NCBI GenBank assembly: GCA_963971285.1
Contig: OZ020265.1
Span: 2,554,001 to 2,618,000, forward strand
Direction of reading: 5' to 3'
DNA length: 64,000 nucleotides
Origin: Astropecten irregularis
Lineage: Eukaryota; Echinodermata; Asteroidea; Paxillosida; Astropectinidae
A program made the translations under genes and the position numbers. How positions within the stretch are numbered: position 1 is the stretch's first letter; every line of letters begins with the position of its first letter. The notes beneath the pieces were generated by a model, which did no database searches, was not told where the DNA came from, and worked only from the letters and a program-made list of their open reading frames with translations. This document shows, piece by piece, positions 34,141 through 45,104 of the stretch.

Positions 34141-34788
34141 TGATCCCAAATTCCACGATGTACTGGGCAGGCCGTCTCCTACAACCTCAAAACCTTACGT
34201 TTTACCAGCTAAGCTTTGAAGAATGCACCTATCAATGCCAAGCATCAAACACTCTGCCAATGCATTTGGAATAAACACGCAGTTTACCCAAAACGGCATG
34301 TAGAAATAATAAAGGGAACACCCCATCCATGCAGCTGGCGAGAACCACTTTTACTGATATAAATCATAGCTTATTGCATAGTGTATCCGATATCTGTACC
34401 GAAGCTAATTAATAAAAAATAACTGCCCACCAGAATTAATAAATATTGAAAGCCAGGAGACTAGTATATCACTGTGCGACATACACTGAGCGCCTATAGA
34501 CCTGTCTTGTAATCTGTACGAATCGGACGTATCATCTTGATTCTGCAATTATCGTCCTGAGAATCTCAGTGGCAGAACAAGGTGAGTCTTTAAGTTTAAT
34601 TTTGTTTTGGTGTCTTGAATGATTTATGGTAATATGTCTGTTATTCACTGCGGGTCATTGATGAATTCGGGACACGATTTGCATTCGTATTTCCGCAGCT
34701 TGCATTTAAATATACTTCATCGGGTGGGCATGCCTTGTTCAATTTGTAAAGTAAGCGATATGCTTTCACGAATTTTAGAACCATGTAT

Positions 34789-35097
34789 TTAAAGGTAATT
34801 TCGTAGTTTTGTTTTTTGTCAAAGAAATGCAGATTCTTGGGCAAAATGTCCAGGAAGTTACAGTAATTGTCAAAAACGCCCACAGTATTTAATAGGTTTT
34901 TTCACAGTTGTTTGTGATCTTTAAAAGGTCAAAATGTATTTTGGTCATTGGTTTTAATCTTTTCTAGACAAATTCAGCATTTCAGGAAGAACAATTGTAA
35001 CGGTATGTTCCTACCATCACCATCTTCATACCCTGTAAGTTATGGGTAAATCTGTGCTTATTTCTGTTTCGGTATGCTACCAAAGTATGATACTACG
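34789..35097. mobile_element. TTAA MITE family copy, right end decayed
   Basis: The left end is TTAAAGGTAATTTCGTAG. The right end caaagtatgatactac is followed by ggga instead of the TTAA seen in other copies. Confidence 0.6.
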
Positions 35098-35399
35098 GGA
35101 ACTACACATTGCACGTTCAAACCCAAATGTATGTTGAGCGATCCGAATGTGGAGCCACCATACGCTGTGCCCAAAGGTGACTGGCAAAAACAAAGTTTGA
35201 TGGAGGTGGAACAAAATAGAATGATTTATTTACCTATTCATCTGGCTTTTAGCTATCGGCCAATTGCGCTTGCTTTGTTCTGCTTTTCAATCCGGAGGCC
35301 TCGGTAAGGAAACGAAATAATTTTCTATTGTTGGAAATTCAAAACACAATAATAATAATAATAATATAAATTATATATAATATAAATAAAAGGGACAGT

Positions 35400-35830
35400 T
35401 TCAATGATACACGCAAGCAATGCTGCAACCTGGGAACGGTACATGGGGGATCACTCAAAGAGGATACGGCTTTTTAATTAATATAATCATCAAATAACCA
35501 CAAGGGAAATTTACTGAATTTAAAGTAATTGAAAAGTGAACAAAGAAAAATTTACTCTTTGAGTGATCCCCCATGTGCCGTTCCCAGGTTGCAGCATTGT
35601 TGCGTGTATCATTGAAACGATCCCTGGGGCACGGCGGTGTGTGCGTGGTTTCATGGCTTCTGACTGCCAAACGAACAAAGATAATTGACTATTGGGGTCA
35701 CCACCAACGAATAGGGCTGGATAGCTCAGTTGGTAGAGCGCCTGTACGGTATTCAGGAGGTCGCCGGTTCGAATCACGCTTCAGTAAATGTTTCTTTGTT
35801 CACTTTTCAATGACTTGTTATAAACTCAAC
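35400..35830. repeat. Two tRNA-type repeats in opposite orientation
   Basis: 35400-35517 is the reverse complement of the flank seen at about 340-440, and 35555-35820 is the same repeat in direct orientation. The complete core lies at 35713-35784, with box A TAGCTCAGTTGG and box B GGTTCGAATC. Sequence such as gagtgatcccccatg therefore occurs in both arms, making a fold-back structure of about 100 bp per arm. An (AAT)n/(ATA)n microsatellite lies at 35350-35390. Confidence 0.75.
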
Positions 35831-36528
35831 AGCTATAATTGTTTGTGAAAAAATATAAACAAATGTAAAGGGGTTATTTTAGACCCATAATTTAATTAGC
35901 ACCCCACTTTTCTCGACGAAAACAGCAGAACGCCACGCAGTATATAAGTCGCCGACTCCGCGTTTTTGTTCAAATCGAAGAGCAAAATCCTACATACAAT
36001 GTGCGGAGCCAGCATGAGCTACTGTAGTGCGTGCGAGGCTGTGAGCCTACTTAAGCACTTACAAAAACGTTTACATTTATATAGTCATTAATTATGCGTT
36101 TGGCAATAATCTGGAAGCACTTTCATATTTTTCCAAAATCTGATTACCTTTGATTTGATTTGAGGTAACCTTTAAAAGGGTCACTTTTGGATTTGGTTTA
36201 ATTGGTAACTCGTCGGTGATTAATTTTTGGAATTTGATATTAAGTAACAGATGTACGGGTCTATTATGTTTACTACTGCACATCTTCACTCAGTTACTAA
36301 CATGCATCTTGATTTCATACAGCCCGTGTAAACCAATAGTGTTATGTCGTGCCAAATGGTAAAAGCAGATGTATTAATAGAAATAGTCAAGGTAGTTGAT
36401 TGACCTTTGAGCGTCACAGACTGATACTTGTCATGAAGATGGCGCTTTCCAGGTACAATAAATAGTTATAATTTATGTAATAAACCCTCGGCATGGAACA
36501 AAAAACCTGTGACCTATTTTATTATTAT

Positions 36529-38410
36529 TAGGTGTTCGGGTTCAAGCCGAACACCTATTGTTATTGTTAGAGTTTTTATTTATTTTTATTTTTTTTACTT
36601 TTTTTTTTTTTTTATTCCCAAACTTGTCAGCAGGACTTCTTGGTCACAGGTACAAGATATTGACATGAAACTTGGTGGGAACTTTGGTTGTCAAGTTGTA
36701 TTTAGAAGATTGACGTCATGATGACGTCATCGGGTATCAAATTACACGCGTTTTTAGGAAAAACTTTGGTCCTCAATAACTTAAGAACCACATGACCTAT
36801 GATTTTGATATTGACATATGTTACTCAACATGTAAATGTCAACAATTAATATATTCAGTGTTGTGTACAAATGACCTTCACTTCCGGTGTTACCGGAAGT
36901 TGAAGTTTGACTCAAAATAACTCGAAAACGGAAGGATTTGGGCACATAAAACTTTCTGGGTAAAAGATAGAGTAGGTCTTAAGCTTTCAGAAAATATAGA
37001 CGATGACGTCATGCGAGCTATATAGCGCCCTCTACGGTTGGTTAAAGATATACAGTGTTTACGTAATCCGAAAGTAAACCATGGATTTCTGCCAAATTTC
37101 GTGGGTGTGAAGCACAAATGCACTTTGACATGTATGTGAAGTTTAAAATTTGTGACGTCATTCAACCGGAAGTTATGCTCTTTTAAAGGGAAAATGACTT
37201 AATTATTCAAATACTGTTTACTCAGTAATTACACGACGTACATCAGTGAAAACTGCAACGTATTTACATTGCATGCATTCAATGACGTCTATAAATGTTC
37301 AGTTACTTGTGATGAATTAATTGGAAGTTATTGTCCAGACAATGTTATATATATTTAAAGGTGATGCCATGTATATATACCTCCATGGTATATAACTTCT
37401 TATCAGATCTTTCAATTTGTTAACTCAACCACTTAAGGTATCATTAACTAATTGTTTGCTTCAGTGTTGATGTGATTACAAGAGACTCTGATTAGTACCA
37501 GATGGCAGTCACTGCAAGGTGATTGGAATGTGCTTCATTTATGTTGTCTCAGTGGAAACAAATGATAGCCTCAACACAGGAGTTTGATACACCTCATACA
37601 CTTTTAAACAGTCAATTTTAACCATACAAAGGCCCAGACAAAGTTTCCACATCGTAGATGTGAAGAGAACATTTACGGCATCTCTTGACTTTATACGAAT
37701 TTTTAAATATTTCTCACATTACCCTGTTAACTTTGTACACATACGTGTACATACATGTGTTACGTGAAACTATGGTATTTTACAAAAAATATGATGATCG
37801 ATTGACTCTATTTCCCATACACTATATATACGTACATAATTCACTGTGTAGAACATACATGTACATGTACATGTACATGTACATGTAATGTCCGATTGCG
37901 TGACTCAAAACTTTGTTTAGTTGTTTACATCTTGCCATAGATATTTGCACGTAAATCTTATTATATATCATTAAATACCAGCACCAAATCTTAATCGAAA
38001 TGCTATCGATGTAGGTTGCGGAGTATTGAACATCATTTTGTCAAATGACAATGTGTTCCATAAACACTGCAACTATGGGCTAAAATTAAGTTTTTTTTTA
38101 CGTTGAGATATGGTCACTTTTAAACCATATGTCTTAATCAAACAAAATAAAACTGCAACATATTTACATCATAATTAAAATTATTGTCCAGACAATATTA
38201 TATATATTTAAAGGTGACGCCATTTCCTATAATCAGTCAGTCAATGTACAGTACAAATCAGCAATCAACATGATCAAAGTATTTGTACAGTCACGCAGTT
38301 TATGTGTACATGTGTTTCAATATGCCATCATATGAGGGATGATTGATCACATATATTCAAACATACGTTTATATACCAGTTCCACTACGAAATGAGACCC
38401 CGAACACCTA
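36529..38410. mobile_element. ~1.9-kb non-autonomous TIR element
   Basis: The ends are TAGGTGTTCGGG and its reverse complement. The left end forms a hairpin by itself (AGGTGTTCGG, loop, CCGAACACCT). Internally the segment ttgtccagacaat...ttaaaggtgaygccat occurs twice (about 37330 and 38183), so the body is partly duplicated. No transposase frame is seen. Confidence 0.6.
37858..37886. repeat. (ACATGT)n microsatellite
   Basis: A perfect self-complementary hexamer repeat of about 28 bp, able to extrude a hairpin. Confidence 0.9.
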
Positions 38411-39165
38411 GTGGTTGTTACCACAATCACAATGTCTAGTTTGTTTTCAAATTTATTTTAAGGATTAAATTGGCTTTATTTCTTCATGTGTTGTTTTCCT
38501 AAGATGCACGAAAACTTTGTGGCTTTTAAAAAAATAATCTTAGAACAATTAGAAAAAGTAACATTCTAAAGCGTAGAGTTTGAAATGTCCTGAACCATGT
38601 CACATACTACAAATAATTTTTCTCTAGCAATTTCAAACTTTTTAAAGTAACGGTATAAACAATGGCAATATTCTTAAGGAAGCATTTATCCTAATAATGT
38701 ATAGTTTTAAAGCATCACAGAACTAACGTTCCGGTTTCTTTTTCGAAATCAGTATTATTTACATGTTCATGAAAACCATGTACAGACCTTAATAAGTAGA
38801 AAGTGGGGCACGTGCTTCGTACAAGACAGTTTCTTTTTATTTCGATCACTGCTATATAAATCAGGTATAGCAATTATGTCTTTGAATGCCAACAGATTTA
38901 AAGGGACATAATTATGTGAAAATAATAATTTGAAATACGAACTTGAAAAAGCTTTCAGGCGGAAAATAAACTATTATTAATCGTATCACTAAATCCACAC
39001 AAGGGAAAGGTACTGGGTTAATTTTAAGTCATTGAACAGAGACCAAAGATACATTGACTGGAGCAGGATTCGAACCGGTCACCCCGGAATACCGTACTAG
39101 CGCCCTACCATTACCATTACTATTCCCGTGTCCCATTTTGAGCAGATCTCATGTATTGCCACTAA

Positions 39166-39400
39166 TATGGTGGTTCGAAAGTGGACATCTGCTTTTCTGC
39201 TCTTTAAGTAGCAGAAAAGCAGATCGAACGTTTTGGTAAAATCCACTTTTCTGCTTTTCTGCTACCAGAAAAGCAAATGTTACTTTTTACACGTAACTGG
39301 CGGTTCAAAAGTGGACATCTGCATTTTTCAAAAAAGCAGTGCTAGCAGAAAAGCAGATTGAACGTTTTGGATATAGATCCACTTCTCAGCTATTCTGCTT
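39166..39400. repeat. Palindromic cttttctgct repeats
   Basis: Alternating CTTTTCTGCT and AGCAGAAAAG motifs form several short hairpins. The same family recurs at 41880-42090 and, in part, at 43089. It interrupts block X copy 2. Confidence 0.7.
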
Positions 39401-39659
39401 TAAAAAAGTCGGACACCCTCAAGCAGACTTTTACGTTAGAATATCTTAGAGGCCGGGGCTCTCCAATTTATGTAGGCCTATCATTAATTTTCCGGTCTCT
39501 GAATTGAAATTAGGGGAGGAGTGGGCGACTGGGGTGGGGCAACGCATTTTCATGGGCGTGGCCGGGAGGTGTGGGCTTTCTTTCCCTTGTTCGGGCCGGT
39601 ATAGGCCAGCATAATGTCCACTGTGTTTTCGGAGTAATTAAACATAGACTGAATCCCAG

Positions 39660-39705
39660 ACCCCCACCCCCGTTGTTGGGGAGGGGGGGGGGGGGGGGGG
39701 GGGTC
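39660..39705. repeat. Long G run
   Basis: A C-rich stretch is followed by an almost unbroken G run of over 20 bases. The length is probably unreliable in the assembly. Confidence 0.9.
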
Positions 39706-39789
39706 TTGGATTCCCCATGTAAGATGGAATAGAATCTAAGGCCAGGAGCCAATCATGAAAATGGGATTTCTCAAGGAAGATACATTAAG

Positions 39790-39864
39790 TTAATGTAAGT
39801 TATACGTAAATCTGTGAACATTTCTGTTTTGGATTCTAACCAAAGTATGATACTACCTTTTAAT
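39790..39864. mobile_element. Right fragment of the TTAA MITE family
   Basis: Only the right ~75 bp is present (aaatctgtgaacatttctgt to ccaaagtatgatactacc, then TTTTAA). Confidence 0.55.
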
Positions 39865-40924
39865 AATACGTCATTATCCGGCCAGCAGAATTGTCGGTAA
39901 GAACGATATTTTATGTTCAATGATCCCCACCTTCCTGCCTTTCGATATTTATGGGTCCAACGGGAGTTTGAGAAATCCCTTCAAAACCAACAGGATTTCC
40001 GCTGTTGGTGCGTCGTATTATTCCCCTTTTGGGCGTGACGTTTCCCTGCTTACAAGTAACAGTCTACCCATACCATACACAATAAACTATATTGAATTAC
40101 GAAAGTAGTATTGATACAAGGTATCTTTTCAGATTTATTCGGAATTTGACAGCGTCAGTTTCGTTTTCGATGGACTCTGATTATTTAATTTGTAGACATT
40201 TGAGTTTGTAGAGGCCAAACAGACCAAACATCTTTCGTTTTCAGGAAAAAATCCTCGAATAACTAATTGGATGAGTATGATTTTTTAATTTGTTTTCTGC
40301 ATCTCGGTTGAAAAACATGTCTAATTGATTTGGTCTCATTAGTGAATACGCCATTCTGTAATGATAAATGTTATTTATTGAAAGCGAATCATGTGTCAGA
40401 TAGGACGACGTAATGTATGGCTAAAGTCATGCTTTCAAATACGTATAAATCGAGGTACAGAATATTAAGGAAAACAAAGGTGTGGTTTTCTTCTGTTTTG
40501 AAGAACTGCATGGCCCATACGCTCCAATTCGTATGATTTATTTTATTTTGATTGTACGTTAAATTGACAGGTTTTTGATGCCTTCCATTTGGATGAACAT
40601 TGATATAAAAGTCATCTTTTTCACCAATACATTTTAACAGTAAAATTTCACAACCTTACCTTTGTTTGTAAAAGGGCATGTAGCCTTGACCAAGGCTATG
40701 AAGCTGTTCCCGGCGAGCGATCAGGGGCACCCGGCCGTACTGTCCCCGTACCGTGTACCGAGCCAGCTAGCTGCACGGATACGTACCGTGCATACGTACA
40801 CGCATACGTACAGTATCCGCCCCCAGTTGAGACTGGATCATAACCAAGGCTATGTACGAAGCAGAAATCGGGTCAAAAAGATTGGAGCACATTACTCGGA
40901 ATCGGATGAATCTTTGAGAAGCTA

Positions 40925-41145
40925 GCATGTTTTGAAACCTAATGTTTTGAAAAATCTAACATATTTTTTAAGACTCGGATGCATTTTCAAAAACCTAATC
41001 AAATTTAACGACCGAACATATTCAAGTTTCGGATGTTTTTGCGAATCCGATCATTTTTCAAACATCGAACATGTTTCCGAATCGGATGCAATTCCAAAAA
41101 CCTAACATGTTTTTCGATTCGAATGCATTTTCAAGTTCCGAATGC
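40925..41145. repeat. Degenerate short tandem repeat
   Basis: Recurring themes (atgttttcgaa, cggatgcattttcaaaaacc, aaccgaacat) suggest an old minisatellite of several decayed units next to the gap at 41323. Confidence 0.55.
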
Positions 41146-41322
41146 CCACCAAACAGCCGTAGGCATAAGACAGCCGTAGAGTGTGTGTTAGGTTCACGTA
41201 ATTTCATCCGAGTTTTCATTTCATCCGATTCTGAAAAAGCATCCGAAACTTTTGACCCTCTTCGGGCCGGGTTTTGCCGAGTGCCCGAGCCCAGACTGAT
41301 AGTCTTGCAACAAGACGTCGGG

Positions 41323-41522
41323 NNNNNNNNNNNNNNNNNNNNNNNNNNNNNNNNNNNNNNNNNNNNNNNNNNNNNNNNNNNNNNNNNNNNNNNNNNNNNN
41401 NNNNNNNNNNNNNNNNNNNNNNNNNNNNNNNNNNNNNNNNNNNNNNNNNNNNNNNNNNNNNNNNNNNNNNNNNNNNNNNNNNNNNNNNNNNNNNNNNNNN
41501 NNNNNNNNNNNNNNNNNNNNNN
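41323..41522. other. Assembly gap (200 N)
   Basis: Exactly 200 N. The right edge abuts the left arm of a large inverted repeat whose mate continues into a tandem satellite, which probably caused the gap. Confidence 0.99.
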
Positions 41523-43482
41523 CTGACAACAAATCCGCAATTTAAGACATGATTTTTCCTGGGGTTTGTAGATAAGACACAATATAAAAGTTGCATCACA
41601 GCACTGATTTACTCACGTTATGGTTAATTATGTATGTATACACATGCAACGCAAACGGTAATTTGATGGTATTTCGGGAAAATGCCGCGAAATGATAGGT
41701 GCCACGCAAGAGAACATGGTCCAGTCTTTACCCGCACAAAAAAATCTTTGATAAGTTGTGCTATTTATCCCCCCCCCCAAAAAAAAAAAGGAAAGTGGAA
41801 ACTTTCTGAGACTGAAGACGTCTGAGACTGAAGACCGCTGGATAACGAAGTAGCATAAAAACAAATCGAACGCCTTTGCAAAATGCGCTTTTCTATACCT
41901 TTCTGTTAACAGAAAAGCAGATGACACGTTTTGGTAAAATGCAGTTTTCTGCTTTTCTGCTATGGCAAAGAAGCAAATGAATTTCACCTTTATCACTACT
42001 TGAAAAGCAGATTAACGTTTTGACAAATCCCCTTTTTTTGCTTTTCTGCCTTTCAAGAAAGCAGATTGAACGCTTGTGGGCCATTGGTTTAAAAGTGGCC
42101 CGTAGAAGGGGCCCAATTGAGAAGTATCTGCCTTCCATACAGTAACCTAATATTATAACCCCAAAATACTTCCATTCAAAAACAAACGTCGCTTTTAAGT
42201 CCTAAAGCTTATCTGTATTTCCTGTTTGAGAATGATTAAAAGCTGTGAACGAACCTACATTTTGTCCTGTTGGAAGAAGCAGAAAAGTGGATCTATCCAA
42301 AACGTTCAGTTCTTTTTTTTTTTACTTGGATTCTGGGACCTGATGAAAACATCACTAAAGATGAAAAGTGGCCCAAAGCATAATGCTTGAAGCAAGTTGC
42401 AATACAAATCTAAAAAGTGGAGCAAAAGAACAGCATAAAAAGAACATGATTCATTCGGTGGTCATGGTGTTGGTAACCCTATCACTATGCCCTACCAGGA
42501 AAAATAAAAAAACGCAAACTGACTAGGCGTGCCGTTCACCACACTTGATGGGCCCGGGCCACGTAGGCTGTCAAATTCGCAGGTCACCATCTCCTAGCCA
42601 GCCATTAAGCTACCCTAACTAATCCATGACCACCAGATAAACAGCTAAATAATAGAACTGAAGAGATAAAAAATGGTTTAAAACATCTGATCGATGAGGA
42701 AAGCATTCACTTTTGTCTTAAAGGCAGACACATCTGCAGAGGCAGGAAAAGCAGACGTTGGAAGGGAGTTCCACAGTCGACTTGTCCTTCGTATGTAGGA
42801 GTTGAGATGGAGCTCTGTTTTTGATCGAGGAATACGTACACAGTATGGATGTCTAGTCAGTGAAGATCATTGTATCGCTCTCAGACTAGGTGCACAAGAG
42901 GGTAAAATATCAGCTAGCTCAATGGATAGCTTCAGGAAGAAATGACGGTAAAAAACTTAAGAGGCTCATCAATCCTGAGTAAGTGAAGTGCTTTGTTCTA
43001 CAACTTATCCAGCAGCTTTAATGATGAAATACCTGCTCCATTCCAAATTGGAGAGGAGAAAAGTCCCTCTTGGAGAGGAGAAAAATAGATGTCCACTTTT
43101 GAACCTCCATATTCGATCACGGGACATAGTTTGTTTCAGGGCGGCATCGCAGATTTGAGAATCGTTATCCAGCGGTCTTCAGTCTCAGACATATTAAGTT
43201 TCCACTTTTCGGTTTTTTTTTTGGGGGGGGGGATAAATAGCACAACTTATCAACCTGTGCGGGTAAAGACTGGACCATTTTCTCTTGCGTGGCACCTATC
43301 ATTTCGCGGCATTTTCCCGAAATACCATCAAATTACCGTTTGCGTTCAATGCGTTGCATGTGTATACATACATAATTAACCATAACGTGAGTAAATCAGT
43401 GCTGTGGTGCAACTTTTATATTGAGTCTTATCTACAAACCCCAGGAAAAATCATGTCTGAAATTGCGGATTTGTTGTCAGAG
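41523..43482. repeat. Large inverted repeat, arms over 320 bp
   Basis: 41523-41848 is the reverse complement of about 43162-43482, including ctgacaacaaatccgcaa at the outer end and the homopolymer-bearing atttatccccccccc inside. The left arm is cut by the gap, so the full arm length is unknown. The interior holds cttttctgct palindromes and a LINE relic. Confidence 0.88.
42678..43075 (-). pseudogene. LINE carboxyl-terminal relic
   Basis: On the minus strand the last stretch before the stop at 42678-42680 reads RRTSRLWNSLPTSAF and ADVSAFKTKVNAFL. This is the conserved tail of CR1/Jockey-type LINE ORF2 proteins. Upstream decayed sequence (SSPIWNGAGI, KLLDKL-NKALHL) contains stops. Only this tail is left. 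Confidence 0.7.
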
Positions 43483-44230
43483 GTCACTAAATAATCATTT
43501 GCAAAAGGAATTATGGTTGTACACAAAAGTGTGAATAAATCGCTAATTTGCCATTAATTAGTGATGGTCTTAATTAGAAACCCCAAACATTTGTATGTCT
43601 TAAATTGCATTTTTATTCATGTGGAGTAATGTTTTATCCATAGCTGTAATCGAAATTGATGTACAGACTCTTTTTTATAAGTTCAATTTTAAGGTCCTAA
43701 TATACCCTGGGTCCAAACACCCCATTTTATGTACAAACACTCCATATTATCTACAAACACCCCCATCTTATCTACAAACCCCAGGAAAAATCATGTCTTA
43801 AATTGTGGATTTGTTGTCAGAGGTCACTAAATGATCATTTGCAAAATGAATTTTGGTTGTACTCAAAATTGTGAATAAATCGCTAATTGGCCGTTAATTA
43901 GTTATGGTCTTAATTAGAAACCCCAGACATTTGTATGTCTTAGATTACATTTTTATTCATCTAGATTAATGTTTTATCCATAGCTGTAATCAAAATTGAT
44001 GTACAGACTCTTTTTTATAAGTTCAATTTTGAAGGACCCATTGGGTCCAAACACCCCATGCCTTATGTACAAAACCCCCATATTATCTACAAACACCCCC
44101 GTCTTATCTACAAACCCCAGGAAAAATCATGTCTTAAATTGTGGATTTGTTGTCAGAGGTCACTAAATGATCATTTGCAAAAGGAATTTTGGTTGTACTC
44201 AAAAGTTTGAATAAATCGATATTTGGGGCA
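43426..44230. repeat. ~340-bp tandem satellite, about 2.4 copies
   Basis: Units start with tcttatctacaaacccc at 43426, 43766 and 44102 (periods 340 and 336). The first unit overlaps the right arm of the large inverted repeat. Adjacent units are highly similar. More copies may be collapsed or lost in the gap at 41323. Confidence 0.92.
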
Positions 44231-44634
44231 ACTTTGGTGCCCCAGGGGGCCCAAAGCCCAGGGGTGTGCAACTTAAGACGCCCCATTCTCTCATTCGTAC
44301 ATAAAATCCAATAGAAATTTGCACTCAAACCTTTTGTACTCAACATTCTGATTAAAACCCACCTAGCTCTCAAACTAGACTACCTTATTTCCGGAAATTT
44401 TGGGCGAACTCGGCAGCCATCGGGTACGCTGCGTGTAAACCAGTAGAGCGTTTCGTTTTTCCTTTTTCCTTTTACCGTTTTTCCTTTTTTGCTCCGGTAA
44501 AAGATTCACGGCCACAGGTTTTGTTAGCTGTGTTTCTGTTGCAAAGTAAGGTGAATAAATGAACGGTAAAGAGTTTGTTTTTCCTTTTTCTACATTTAAC
44601 ATTTGAAAATGGTAAAAGGTAAAAGGTTAGTTTT
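44231..44634. other. No recognised feature
   Basis: Pyrimidine-rich stretches (ctttttcctttt) but no gene or known repeat. Confidence 0.45.
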
Positions 44635-44765
44635 TCACTTTACAGATTCATAAACATTATATGGTAAAGGGTATGCTTTTTCTTTTTTCTTTTTACAGAT
44701 TCATAAACGGTAAATGGAAAAGGGTTTTCTTTTTCTTTTTTTCTTTTTACAGATTCATTTTGAAA
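44635..44765. repeat. Short tandem repeat, ~58-bp units
   Basis: Three units share ctttttacagattcat followed by ggtaaagggt-like ends. Confidence 0.75.
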
Positions 44766-45104
44766 CGGTAATGGGTTGGACGGTATGTACACGGATCTGC
44801 CAGAAAAGTGAATTATCATATCCACTTGCTGCCGGTTTTCTCGACGCAACTCTCATGTAAACCCAAACTTTATCTAGTCTCCACACCACCTTGAAGCACT
44901 GAATAGGTTCTGATAATCAGCTAAAATTATTCGAAGAGATTGATTAATGCAAACAAGTTATTGCTCATTAAGGACGTAGTTAAGCACTTCACTAAGTGGC
45001 TTGTTCATAATCACAGCATATATTAATTGCATGATATAAAAAAAAAATCTTAATAAAAATAAAAAAAATTATTATAAGATCCAAGATCATTTACAAGATA
45101 ATGA

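Larger units (their letters stand above)
35815..40640. repeat. Dispersed block X, copy 2, interrupted
   Basis: Homology to copy 3 (58450-60020) runs 35815-36240, resumes at 38565-39165 and again at 40108-40640. Two insertions split it: about 2.3 kb containing the 36529-38410 element, and about 0.94 kb (39166-40107) rich in cttttctgct motifs. A decayed minus-strand tRNA-like core is at about 39056-39113. Confidence 0.75.

Noticed and set aside
40700-40925. GC-richer open frame next to tacgtac-rich sequence as a coding exon
   Set aside because: The short frame is dominated by acgta/catacg repeats. No splice sites or domain could be argued.
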